A stretch of DNA of 64,000 nt from Saprolegnia diclina VS20 (taxonomy: Eukaryota > Oomycota > Saprolegniomycetes > Saprolegniales > Saprolegniaceae): NCBI RefSeq assembly GCF_000281045.1, contig NW_008246068.1, positions 456,859 to 520,858 of the forward strand. Direction: 5' to 3'. Both the position numbers and the translations under genes were made by a program. The notes beneath the pieces are model-generated. The model saw only the letters and a list, made by a program, of their open reading frames with translations. It did not search any database and was not told the DNA's origin. Shown piece by piece: positions 10,079-21,234 of this stretch (within the stretch, counting starts at the first letter, position 1; each line of letters begins with the position of its first letter).

Positions 10079-11470
10079 TTAAACACGCATATCGGAAAAC
10101 ATGTCGATGAAGGATGGACAGGACGTCATGCGCGTGATCGCGCTGCCGAGGCGCTCAAAGTCCGAGCGCTCCGAGTAGATTTGGGCCGAGATGCGAATGT
10201 ACATCTGGCCTTGGATCGGGAGCACTTTGGTCACGATCTGGCACTGGTCCATGAGGATGTCAATGACAAACTCGCACACTTGCAGCTTCTCGTCGGCCGA
10301 GAGCGGCTCCTTCGCGTGCTTCTTGGCCGGCCACTCGATCGGGAGGCGGATCGCACTCACAAACGGGCTGCGCTGCCACGGCGGCAGGAGCGGCTCCGTG
10401 CCCCAGAGCGTCGCGAGGTAGCTCGAGGCCCAGTCGATGAGTCCTTTGTTGTGGGCAAAGACGCGGGCGAACCCGAGGTTCTGGTAAAAGTCGAGCGACG
10501 TGGCGATCGTGAGGTAGTTGGACTCGTCCTTCGTGCCCTGGACGGCAAACTCCTCGAGGAAGCCCTGGTTGTAGCCGAGCGACGTGACGACCGGGCGGAT
10601 CACCGATTGGTGCTCGCGGTCCACAAACAAGAACGAGCTCGACTTGGAGCCAAAGAGCCACTTGGTCGTCGTGCCCACGTAAAAGTCGGGGCGCAGCTCG
10701 CGCAGGTTCAGCGGGATCTGGCCCGGCGCGTTCGCACCGTCAATGAGCGTATACACGCCACGGGCGCGCAGCATCGGAATGAGCTTCTCTAGCGGGAGGA
10801 CGAGGCCGCCCGAGCTCGTAATGTGATCGAGCACGGCCACGCGCGTGTTGGGCGTGATCGCAGCAATGATCTGCGTGATGAGCGAGTCGTAGGACGGGAT
10901 CGGGAGCTTGACATCGACGACCTTGAGCTCGACGACCTCTTGTGTCATGTAGCAAATGTGGCGGAGCGTGTTAAAGACGCCGGGGTACGTCGAGCTCATA
11001 CACAGCACTTCGTCGCCGTCCTGGAGGTCGAGCGAGCGCAGCACCGAGTTGACGCCGTGCGAGATGTTGGGCACAAACACAATGTCGTCCGAGTCGGCAC
11101 CGACAAACTCGGCGAGGCGCTCGGCCGACTTGCGGAGGAGCGTCGGCAGCTCGCGCCGGTAGAACCGGTCCGGGTTCATCTCCATGCGGTTGACAAAGTA
11201 CGCCTGCGCGGCGAGGACGGGCTTGGGTGCAAAGCCAAACGAGGCCGGGTTCAGGAACGTCGTGTTGGGCTCCATGTTGAAACAACACCGCGCCGAGCTG
11301 CCAAGCGTGAGCTGGTTGAGGAAGCACGTACAGTCCGCCGGCAGCATCGAGAGCCGGTCGAGGTCCATGAGCGACGGCGGCGCCTCCGAGCGCGGCTTGA
11401 CGGTGGGCGAGACGACGGGCGCCGGCGGGCCCGCGCTATGGCCACTGCTCGAGTACACAGCTTGTTGCAT
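10079..11470 (-). CDS. PLP-dependent class V aminotransferase / cysteine desulfurase-like
   Basis: Single exon, 463 residues from the first ATG (MQQAVYSSSG). The protein has the fold-type I signature of class V aminotransferases: NPASFGF near residue 74, DDIVFVPNISHGVNSVLRSL, the cofactor-ring aspartate in LIDGANAPGQ (about residue 244), and the Schiff-base lysine in TTTKWLFGSK (about residue 270). It is closest in style to the isopenicillin-N-epimerase-like branch, whose motifs are usually DGAHAPG and HKWL; here both histidines are replaced (N and T). No substrate can be inferred. No mitochondrial presequence or membrane segment is evident, so a cytosolic location is likely. Upstream sequence is rich in CCAAT boxes. 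Confidence 0.85.
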   Translation of the reverse strand: MQQAVYSSSGHSAGPPAPVVSPTVKPRSEAPPSLMDLDRLSMLPADCTCFLNQLTLGSSARCCFNMEPNTTFLNPASFGFAPKPVLAAQAYFVNRMEMNPDRFYRRELPTLLRKSAERLAEFVGADSDDIVFVPNISHGVNSVLRSLDLQDGDEVLCMSSTYPGVFNTLRHICYMTQEVVELKVVDVKLPIPSYDSLITQIIAAITPNTRVAVLDHITSSGGLVLPLEKLIPMLRARGVYTLIDGANAPGQIPLNLRELRPDFYVGTTTKWLFGSKSSSFLFVDREHQSVIRPVVTSLGYNQGFLEEFAVQGTKDESNYLTIATSLDFYQNLGFARVFAHNKGLIDWASSYLATLWGTEPLLPPWQRSPFVSAIRLPIEWPAKKHAKEPLSADEKLQVCEFVIDILMDQCQIVTKVLPIQGQMYIRISAQIYSERSDFERLGSAITRMTSCPSFIDMFSDMRV

Positions 11471-12154
11471 GCTGGGGCTTACTGGTGCCAAAGCGTCTTG
11501 GGAAATGAACCTCGTTTTGGTTCATTTTATTATTGTATTTTTATTATACGCTTTCGAAGAAAAGACCACGTGACTTATAAAAAGCCGCGTCGGGACATGC
11601 GCCATGGTTTTGCACCAATGAGAAACCGCCAGAACGGTGGTTTTGACGGAATCCGCCACGTGATTGGACAAAAGGGTAGCCAATGGCATCGCGCAATGCC
11701 GCCGACGCAATTCGCAGCGCGGAAGCGGACGCCAATCACGCCGACCAAGATGGCGGCCAGCTGGAGCGGCGCCTGCGACGCTCATGCGATTGGACCGTGG
11801 TAGACGAGCAGCCACATGGAGGTGCGACGCCGAAGCCGCGAAGGCTCCGCCCAGATACGCGGCTGCCAGGATGCGAGTGGCGACGCCGTGGGGACCGGCC
11901 GCGAGAAGTAATGGCGACGCTGGTGTACGTGGCAGCTGCAGATCGCGCAAAGGTTGCCCGTTCGCGGCGAAAGAAGGCGGCGCTGACTATCCAGGGTGAG
12001 CGGTCAACCCAACTTCAAGGCGCCGTCGACGTTTGTAATTAACAATCTCGGACTACGTCGCCGCCAAGCGCTTGGCCTTGCCGACCGGGTAGAAGGACGT
12101 TTCGCCCGCCCTACAAGACACAGACTGACATACGCAATATGTTCGATCGTTGGT
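11471..12154. other. Intergenic region with CCAAT-rich promoter
   Basis: About 680 bases between the aminotransferase start and the 3' end of the calcium-channel gene. The proximal part is AT-rich; the part from 11610 carries several CCAAT boxes listed separately. A short open stretch from an ATG at 11911 ends in AALTIQ, which resembles the start of an IQ motif, but no continuing exon could be found, so no gene is called. Confidence 0.4.
11615..11793 (-). promoter_or_regulatory. CCAAT-box cluster upstream of the aminotransferase
   Basis: CCAAT or its complement ATTGG occurs at 11615-11619, 11663-11667, 11680-11684, 11732-11736 and 11789-11793, five times in 180 bases and in both orientations. 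This is 145-320 bases upstream of the aminotransferase start codon. CCAAT boxes bind the NF-Y factor in eukaryotes; a role here is inferred from position and density only. Confidence 0.45.
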
Positions 12155-15100
12155 TTACATGAGAAGATCCGCAACGTAGCTCTCTTGGCCCGTGTACTCT
12201 TGCGGCCGTTTCTCGTAGAGATGCTAGCCCAATGATGGCGACCTCGACCCAGATTATGATGGCGTCATACCTGGCGGTAGAACATGTATTGCCACATGTT
12301 GTGGTCGTGGCGAACGTGCGCGTCAAAGCCATCGCCGTGCCGCTGAAACTGCAAGCTACGTGGCGTCACCAAAGATACGTCGTCGGACAGGGTGAGCTAC
12401 CTGTCGATGCCGCAAATGAAGCAGTTGCTCTCCATGTCCTTCTCGATCGACGCCCGGTGGTCGCGCAGCTCGCCAAAGGCGTCGATGATGATCCCACCAA
12501 TGATGTTGAGCAAGAGCACGCAAATGATGAGCCAGTACGACACGTCAAACCCGAGACGGAGCACCGAGATGGTCGGGTTGCTCTGCCACGACACGATATG
12601 CATGACGGACGCAATGTCCTAATCCAATCATAGCATGCATTCGACATGGGCGACGCGCATGCGAAACCTGGCGCAGGCCTTGGTTGAAGTGCGTGATGAC
12701 GCACTCCATGAGCGTCCGGCAGCCCGTGTTGACTTCGTCGAGAACGCCATATTGGTCATGAAAAAGCATGTAGCCGACCGCCGTATAGATGTACACGACG
12801 ACGCAAATGAGGTAAAACCTACAAATACAGTGGGCACCGCCTCGTGACACAAGCCAACGTAGTACGTCTGAACGAGCGAGTTGCGGTTCTGCTCGACGGC
12901 CAAAAGGGCATTGGAGAGGGTTCGGTGGAAGCAGACGTCCAAGAGCATGAGGGCATAGCACACGATGCGGAGACCGCGCACCGAGAGCGCAGGCACGAGC
13001 AAGACACAGCCGAGGCAGCTACGCAGATCATCGCGATCACATATAGAGACGTACATCGCAGTACCCGAGAATCGAGTACAGGAGATTGTACTTTGTGTTG
13101 TAGACAACGAGGGCCAACGACGACACGCGGGCTTCGATGGGCACGTCCGTACTTGGCACTGGTGACCGCGACGTTGCTGTAAACGTCTTGCATGTCCCAC
13201 TCGGTACCGTTTGGCGATCAAGTACAAGCTTGACGAGGTCGGACGGCAACGACAGCAGCGCATGGGTTGTCAAAAGCGGTGTCGTCACAGCTTCGTTCTG
13301 GAGCACACGCGGTGCCCCCGCCGTCTCGGCGCGGAGGCGTTGCCACTTGTAGTTGCTCAGAATATACTGTCGTCGCGACACCATCGACACGACAAGGCGC
13401 ACGAGCGACAGCCCAAAGTGCGACACTGCCATGACCACCGCGAGCACGTACACGCGGGCGTCGACGGTCGCCATGTCGCCCGTTCCAAAGCTCTAAAGCA
13501 GCAACTTCTATCGTGTATGAACCATGCATTTCGTACGTGGTTGAAGAGGTGGAGGCCGTTGAGGCCCAGTGCGAGCCAAAAGGTCCTACATCAAGTGCAG
13601 TCAACGCGACTACGAGCTATTGCGTGTAGTACAAGTGCATGACGGGGTCTTCAGCGTGTAGCACGAGGCGGAGCAATGGCGATGGCGACGCATCCAAGTG
13701 GGCGCAGTATTGTAGTTCTTCCAGCAGCAGCACCGAGTACCGGTGAAAGCTGTCCAGCTTGCTCATCTGCGACCGCAAACGTTGAGGCCAAGCTCGGTGA
13801 TAAACGTCGTACCTGGCTGTCTTTGGTAAACATGTACACCATGCGCTCGCGCGAGTCGCGAATGACGCGGTGCTCCCAGTGCGACAGACAAATGTCGGGA
13901 ATCTACACGCGTCTCCTGCTCGCCATACAAAAGCCAAAGCTTCGTACCCGAAAGTAAATGGTCTCGAGGTCGGTCTCGCGCACAATCTCGATCGACCCGA
14001 CGCTCGCTGCGAGCTTGGTCCAGTTGAAAAATGACGGTGCACCTGCCTCGAGCTGCGTCTGCATCGTCGCAACCGCATCATCGCTAGGCGTCAAGAGTGT
14101 CTGAAAGAGAACGTAGACATCGCAGCAGATGGTCCAGTGGCTGCGCACTTTTGCTTGGAGCGTCTCCACCGATACCTCGTCTGCCTCGAGCGATGTCAAT
14201 AGATGACGCTCGTGCTCGGACGCGTCGATCGTCACGGCGGCCTTGGCTACACTCGTCGTCTCGAGAGCGCGTTCGACAAGTCGGGCGTAAACGTCATACT
14301 CGCGCTTGACGTCGTTGCAGTAGGCACTCCACGTCGCCACGTCCAGTGTCGCAAGCATTCGGGCTGGCATGCGAGCATCTCGGTTGCCTTCAAGGATGCT
14401 GTAGACGAGCACGATTGCGCTGTGCTTGAGCTCCTGTACTTGGGTGACGCTACAGTTGTCGTACACAAGCGGTAGTTCTGCGTCCGACGACAAAGACGGG
14501 TGGGTCGCATGGTGGTGGCGCAAAACGTCGTTGATGGCGTGGAGGAGTTCGGTGGAAGCGCCCACAGAGCGTTGGTTGGCGTCGCAGCCCTGCACAAACT
14601 CGGCGAGCGTGTTGAGCGCCTGAACAACGACGCCGAGGTGCATTGCCGACGTGATGTTCCACACCAGCGAGTGCGTGCGCGGATCCACGACCCAGAGAAA
14701 CCCACAGAGGTACGAGATGACTTCGTCGACAAGGTCGTACGTGCGCACAGCGTTGCGCTGGTTCCGTACGTAGTGCTGCATTGGTGCAAAGTGGTTTTCG
14801 CAGAGAAGCCGGAGAAACTCGAGAAGGTCCATCACGATCGGCAAGAGCTCGTCGTCGTGCGGCAGGCGCAAAAAGTGCACGAGACGACTCACAAAGGACT
14901 CGCCAAGCGCTTGAACATGGCCAAACATGTCGGCTTGCACGCGTGGGTTGCCGTCGCGCAGCATGGCCAAGCCGACGTGGAGAGTCTCTTGGACTAGCGT
15001 CGGATACCCGTGGACGTCGTGAATCGCTTTGGAGAGCAATTGCAGAACCATGGCCCCACCACCAAGGCGAGCGAGTCGGTCTTGTTGCTCGCAGAGGTCC

Positions 15101-18100
15101 TCGTCGCGGCCGTCAAGGAGCCATCCAAGAAGGTTCAAATGCACGTGCGGCTGTTCATGGGCGTTGGTCGCGCTCTCTTTGTCGTGCTGGCACATGTAGG
15201 CAATGACGTGACTGACGACATCGTCCATGGACGGTGACAAGAGGGCTTGAACAAACGAAGTTTCGGCTTGGAGCAGAGTCGAGCGATACAGCGCCGTAGA
15301 CTCGAACCCGCTGAGAAAGCCCCGCAGCTGTGCCGGCACAAAGGCTTCGATGGGCGTGTCGACAGTACAATTTGCCGCAGCGTCGACGCGGTACCGGAGC
15401 CGGAAGGACCCCGAATCCTTCCGTGGCCGCATGGACGTCGCCGTCGAGATTGCTCGAATGCGTGGCGCCTCTCGCTTGACCTTGTGCCAAAGCGACTGCC
15501 GCTTGATCTCGCTCTTCCAGACACGCAGGACAGAAATCGTGCGCAGCTTGTGGCTCACGAGGCGCGAGAAGCTGCTCGCAGCAGACGTGAGCGTAACTGA
15601 AGGCGAGTGCTCGGCCAAAATGCTGTTCTCCTTGATGCTCGACACGACTGCAATCGTGGCGGCCTTGGTTCGCTCGGGCAGACGCGGAATGTCCAAAATC
15701 TGTAGCAGCATAAGACAACCGCAAGCCAAGAACAAAGGCACCTTGACGAGGACCGCGACGATGTGCATTGTCACTTGGCTGTGTTTTGCGTGTGCAGTCG
15801 TCAATGTCATAGCGACTTGAGAGAAAAAGTTGGTCAGCATCGGCAGGACGCCGTCGTCGAGAAAAGCCAGAATCGCGCTGAAGATACGCGCCTCGGACGT
15901 GAGCGTCGCCAGCGTCACTTCGACGTTTGCGGGCAGCTCCTTGCCCTCGAAATACTTGGCGTCGGCCATGTGGAGCACGACAGTGAGGTCGTGTACCACG
16001 TACTGGAGGAGCGACCACACGGCGGGGTTCTCGGCCAAGCCAGCGATCGGAATCTGGACGTCAAAGTACGCCGCGTCAAGGAACGCCAAAAGGGCCTTCC
16101 GGACGCTGAAAACGGTGCGACCATCGACGAGCGCGCGTACGATTTCGTTGAGCGAGAGAAGCGACCGGCACTCGACTTCGACGCGGTGGTTCTTGCCTTG
16201 GCTACATGCCGAGAGAAGGTGCAGCAGCGTCGCGTGGTAGTGCAGTCGATGGAGGTCTGGGTGCGCTTTGAGCATGCTCTCGATGCAGTGCGTGCTCGTC
16301 AGCAACACCATCTCGAGTGGCTTGTCGACGCGGGCCATCAAGTCGAGCCGTGCTTGGTACCCTGCCTCTTCCGTAAAGAGGTCGAGAGTCGTCGGGTGCG
16401 ACGAGAGCGCGTTGAAGACGAGCGTTTGGTTGGTCTCAATGTACTCGCCTTGCTTGGTCACGACCAAATGCAATAATACCTCAAGGAGCCGCGACCGCGC
16501 CGACGGCGCTTCGAGGAACGTGGGTGCCACGAGCAAGTCGGCGACGCGGGTCACTTGCGCGGCCGGGATCGATTGCACGAGCGCTTCGTTGTGCCCCAAG
16601 ACGCTGCGCACGAAGTCTAATGCAACATGAGAAACAATAGACAGAGCATAGTATGTACGAGACACTTCGCTCGGGAAGAACGGAAGGTCGCGCAAGAAGA
16701 GATCGACGTGCGCCACAAGGAGTGACTCGAACGAGCGGTCGCAGCCAATCATGTGCACGAGAATCTGGTAGCATTGGCGAATCCACTCGGTGGAAGCACG
16801 CGTCGCTTGGCGTTGGAGAAGGCCAATGACGATCGTGTGGAGTCCAACATGGAAGAGAAGGCGCTGCATTTGCTGGTACTTTTCAAGGGGCTGCGCCGTC
16901 ACGACAGCCAAGGCGCGATGGAGCGGCACCTCGGGGTTTTCGCCGTCCATTGCGTGGGCAATGTCCCGGAGCTCGTCATAGATGCGCTCCCACGCGTCCG
17001 ATGTCAGAATCAAAAGGCTCTCGGCGATGCGCCGGATTTCGGGGAGTGTGTTGAAGTACGAGTAGAGCAAACCGAGCGCCAACATGGTAAGCTCGTGGCA
17101 CCCGTGGCGACAGAGACTGCAGAGCACGTCGACGTAGTGGACATTTGCGTAGCAGTCGTCTTGGACAAGCACCTATGCCACGTTTGATTCCAAGCCTGCG
17201 ATAGTCGTGAGGTAGATATACGGTATGGAAGGCATCTTCGAGAGCCAGGTGCGTCATCGCACTGACCGCCGCACTGTGTTGACGCACAACGTCCACAAGC
17301 GCCGAAACTTGGTTGTTGAGACGCCCCGTCGCAAGCTTGGACAATACATGGCAGATGCGAACCTTGATGTCGACGGCGTCGCCCGTCGCCGAGCCGAGGT
17401 ACGTCACCAGCACGCGCACAAGCGCAGTGAGAAGCTTTGGAGTCTGGTAGTACCCAAGGCAGACGCAGGTTTCTGCGAGTGCAATCACAGCCAAGAGCAA
17501 CTGGCGCGTGCCGCGTGCCAACACTTCGGGATCTAGAGCACCATCACTACCTCGTCAAGATACAGATCTGAGGAACGCACTAGCTGCGATGGTCCGAGTC
17601 AAATAGGTTTCGGCAAACGTCGCGTACGGCGTGATTTGGTCCATGCATTCTTCCCACGTCCACGACGACGACGGGTCCAGAGTACGCGTACACATGGGTT
17701 TGCTCGGCACGAGCCAACTTCGAGCGTACTACCAGCACAGAGTTGAAAAATGATAAGAACGATAGTGTACCGAGACGGCGGAGAAATCTTGCTTGTAAAA
17801 CAGCGTTGACGCGTGTCCGTGGACGTCGTGGGCTGTCATGTATGCGCACAGCCCCGCGCGGATGCAATCGGGAATGGTTTCGTTCTCGAGCAAGCGGAGC
17901 CCGTGGTCGACGACGAATTGCATCAGCGGGCTCGATGGTCGCGCGTCATCGCGGTGCAGCCGTGCGAGGAGGCAAAACGCATTCGCAACATACAGCTGTG
18001 TTGGCTCGCCGAGCGCACTGGCAACAACCTCCCACGTCGCCGTCATTTGGGGCACAAGCACGAGCACCTACGACGCACACGACGTTCAGACACACAGTTG

Positions 18101-20213
18101 GATGCAAAGCAAACCTCCGAGCCTTGCACCACCAACGTAGGCAAGATGTTCCGCACCAAGAGCTCCTCCAGTATGAGCGCTTGGTTCTTGCCGAGCACAA
18201 CGCCATTGCACGTGCAGAGCGTCTCGAGGTAGACCCAGTACTCGTGGGCCCACTCAAACGCAGCCGGTTGCGCCATGCGATCTAGTGTCTCTTGGATCTG
18301 GCGGCGCGAAATGCAATGTAGGAACGACTCGTTGTCGCGCACGCAAGCTGTGAGCGCTTTGGCGACAGCTTCGTTGGCGCCGAGGAGGTCTTGTAGCATC
18401 GGAAGGTACGGGTGGATCGTGCGCTGGCTTGTCGGATCGTCCGTGACGTAGTCCTCGATGAGGAAGCAAAGCGCGCGGACACACGTACGCAGCTCCGCGT
18501 GCCGTTGATACGCGCCTTGATGCCTACAACAGAGTTAGGACAGCACCCAATGTGGGTGAAGTGCCCACGCGTGCAAGATGACTGCAAAGTTGTCGAGGAG
18601 CGACGCCAAGACAGACTGATCCCAGAGGATGAACTTGAGCGACGGGTGCTGGCGCAGGACGCTATGCACCGCCCGTAGGCAAATTTCAAGCGGCTGCACG
18701 TCTTGAAACGTGAGTCCCTTCAAGTGCGGGACGCGCTCTAGCTGTGCGCAGTGTCGTGCAAACTGGTTCTTTGTGAAAAGCACGTCCAAAAGCACATACA
18801 CCTCGGTTGCACTCGGCAAATGCACTCGAAAGACGTCGCTGTCGCGCACGGTGCGGCAGCAGTGGAGCGGTATGGTCGCGTCGTCACTTCCTGCGACACC
18901 GCAGAGCCAGACACCACTCTCGTCGTGCTGGATGTGAAAGGACGTCGATCCAGCGTGCTTGCTTGCGAGCTTAAAGAACGTGGCGGGCCCGTTGTCGGTT
19001 GACGAAGCCGAGATGCACAACGGCGCGTTAGCAGTGATGCCGAGAAGCTTGCCCGAAGCGATGTGGCGCAGCTGAATGACATCGGACGCGATCGCTTGGC
19101 CGCCCCACTTGGCGTGGAGGGGCTCGACCGCCCAGAGTGCGTTCGAGCTCGTTGTAGAGTTTAGAGCCAGAGCGTCTGATGTGAGTTGGAGGACGTGCTC
19201 GCTCTCGACGTGGCAGAAGCGCAGAATATCGCCGCCGCGCAGCGCCGGTATGCTTGACGTTGGCGACTCGTGTTTAGCAAATGGCACGAGCTGCCACCGT
19301 GTCTTGCCATAGCCAGCAACGACATCGAGAATGCTCTCTCGGAAGCGGCTCGTTGCGACGTCGAGGTAGCGCTCCCAGCGGGCGCTGTAGAGATGCACTA
19401 CGTCTTCAATAAGGACAGTGTCGCCATCGATCTTGGTCTTGACTGGAGCTTGCACTTCCAGCCACGAGTCCAGCCTACGAATTGTACTTGCTGCAGCATC
19501 GACTCGCATTCGTACATGTGTACCATTGCTCGCGAGCTGGCACGTCGCAAGCGACATTGAACGCATGTGGGGACTCGAAGCCAACCTGGCAGTGGTCCAT
19601 GTACCATCCATCGGTGAAGGCTCTACCTTCATCGTAAAGGGCTGGACTCCGCGCTCGTTGACGTTGATGCAAAGCACTTGGTTGGTGTGGTAATGGACGA
19701 GCTATACCGTCCAGGTCTATGGATAGAGGTCGCAGGCATGGGACGTACGCGAATGCATTGCCCAAGCTTCACCTCGGTACCATAGCCCTTGCATGTCATC
19801 TCGTGCTCCAGTGCATGCTACATGGACCATCGCATCATCTGGCATGGCGAGGACGCGCACGTGACGTACGCTGTCGAGCTTCCTCTGGAGGTCGACGCGG
19901 ACAATGTCTTCCTTGTTGAGCACGGTCTCCACGCGGAAGACGCATGGAAGGACGCTCTTGGGCTCGAGCACTTCGGTCTGCGTGAGCGTCTCGACCACAG
20001 CCGCTCGATGGACGATCCTACATGCGCAGGATGCATCGATACCGTCACCTCCATCATCATCTTGTTCGTCTACCCCGAGGAAGGAACTGCATGCTCGCAG
20101 GAGGCGAGGAAGCCGATCGCGGGATGGGGGTCCGCGCTCGACTCGGGGGACCAGGACGGGTCGCTGCCTTGAGCGACCAATAGCACGAGGTCGCCGACGC
20201 AGAGCTTGGCCAT
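12155..20213 (-). CDS. IP3 receptor / ryanodine receptor-like calcium-release channel
   Basis: Predicted 2,394-residue intracellular Ca2+ channel in 20 exons: 20213-20074, 20017-19828, 19787-19749, 19701-18569, 18523-18115, 18067-17771, 17728-17581, 17532-17222, 17172-16659, 16616-13948, 13902-13813, 13766-13633, 13585-13537, 13492-13201, 13158-13065, 13018-12866, 12818-12668, 12618-12401, 12355-12271, 12223-12155. Introns are 40-56 nt and phases agree throughout. MIR-type beta-trefoil repeats occupy about residues 130-480 (LCINVNERGVQP, LRGGDILRFCHVES). RIH and RIH-associated helical domains follow to about residue 1900, then a transmembrane channel region. The C-terminus carries DAFGELRD, CFICGI, DHNMWQYM and EYTGQESYV, hallmarks of the family. 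The pore lacks the GGGxGD filter. The first three exons and the boundary at 19788-19827 are the least certain. It is divergently paired with the gene at 20390. Confidence 0.85.
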
Positions 20214-20389
20214 ACCCCCAAAAGATCGACGTTTCTTTTTGGCCAATCATATGCCACAGATTAATCCATCAACCAATCCGCGACCGTAGTTGCAGACAAC
20301 CTATGATTGGCCTGTTATTTCAACTGTCGATGCATTTCAGCCAATGGCACGCAGGACGAGTTGGGAGAAACATCATTTGCCAAGTTGCC
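20214..20389. promoter_or_regulatory. Divergent CCAAT-box promoter shared by two genes
   Basis: Only 176 bases separate the start codons of the calcium channel (minus) and the 98-residue protein (plus). They contain four CCAAT boxes: 20243-20247 and 20273-20277 on plus, 20306-20310 on minus, and 20341-20345 on plus. The spacing and mixed orientation suggest a compact bidirectional promoter; no TATA box is evident. Confidence 0.5.
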
Positions 20390-20686
20390 ATGAGCGCGGT
20401 CTGCGTCGCGAGCCCGCCGATCGAAGACGACTGGGACATGCCACTGCTCTTCATGACGTCGCTGCCGACTAACTTCAAGGTCAACGCTGACATCGCCGCG
20501 CTCGCGAGCTTCACGGACGACTACGAGGTCTCGGATGACGAAGGCCCGTCGCCGCCCAAGACAGGCAAGGTGCAGGACAAGACCAAGTTCCGGTCGTCAT
20601 CGCGCCACGTAGCCAAGCCGTACGCCAAGTCAAAGAAGGCCAACATGGCCGAGCTGCAAGTGTGCATGAAGTTTTTCAACATGTAA
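20390..20686 (+). CDS. Small conserved-looking protein of unknown function
   Basis: Single exon, 98 residues, starting MSAVCVASPP and ending QVCMKFFNM. The N-terminal third is acidic and hydrophobic (DDWDMPLLFMTSLP), the middle is acidic (DDYEVSDDEG) and the C-terminal third is basic and Ser-rich (RSSSRHVAKPYAKSKK) before a short hydrophobic helix-like end. No domain is recognised. Codon use is like that of neighbours and it has a tight divergent promoter with the calcium channel, so it is probably expressed. Function unknown; a nuclear or regulatory peptide-like role would be speculation. Confidence 0.65.
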   Translation: MSAVCVASPPIEDDWDMPLLFMTSLPTNFKVNADIAALASFTDDYEVSDDEGPSPPKTGKVQDKTKFRSSSRHVAKPYAKSKKANMAELQVCMKFFNM

Positions 20687-21234
20687 ACGACCCTTCTGTG
20701 TATTTAATACGAGCGCAGCACACGACTGGGTTGCCTTGGCCCTCGACCTCACTGCTGCAGCGTATGCCGAACCATTGCGCCGACACAATACACTTCAAAA
20801 TACAATTGACCACCCGGAGCGGAGCCGGTGCCAAGGTGCGGCAAGTACCTTAGCTTCACGCCGTCCGCACGGTAACGTGGGATGGTCATTCCGCTAGCTC
20901 GTCAAACTAGATCGAGTGCCAATGTCCGCGAGATACACTATTCATCAACGTGCCATGGGCGACGGCTGATCATGAGGAGCAATGGCGAATGCGAGCTATG
21001 GACCCAGTACAGTCGCCGTTGGCTCCGTTGCTGGATGTTCTTTCAGCGGTGCTAAAGTCATCTTCCTAACAGCCCCAGAGTCACCTTCCTACCGGCCACA
21101 GCCCTCTGTCAACCGTGGCCTCCACGTTCATCCTCCACCTCCGTTTCTCAACTCGGTACCAACATCAAGTGACAACTCTGTCCATACGTCATGATACAAA
21201 CGCCTATCATACACTATTTGGCACCGACGGCGGC
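20687..21234. other. Intergenic between convergent genes, no gene seen
   Basis: About 550 bases separating two convergent genes (the 98-residue protein and the ZIP transporter). It should contain both 3' untranslated regions. No repeat or RNA was recognised. Confidence 0.4.

Noticed and set aside
11911-11997. A short open stretch ending in AALTIQ, like the start of an IQ-motif protein, with a GTGAGC donor.
   Set aside because: No continuing IQ exon or acceptor giving a coherent frame was found before the end of the calcium-channel gene on the other strand.
15095-15260. Possible further in-frame introns inside the long tenth exon of the calcium channel (13948-16616).
   Set aside because: The frame is continuous with reasonable helical-repeat sequence and no AT-rich GT...TAG block like the one at 16617-16658, so none was added.
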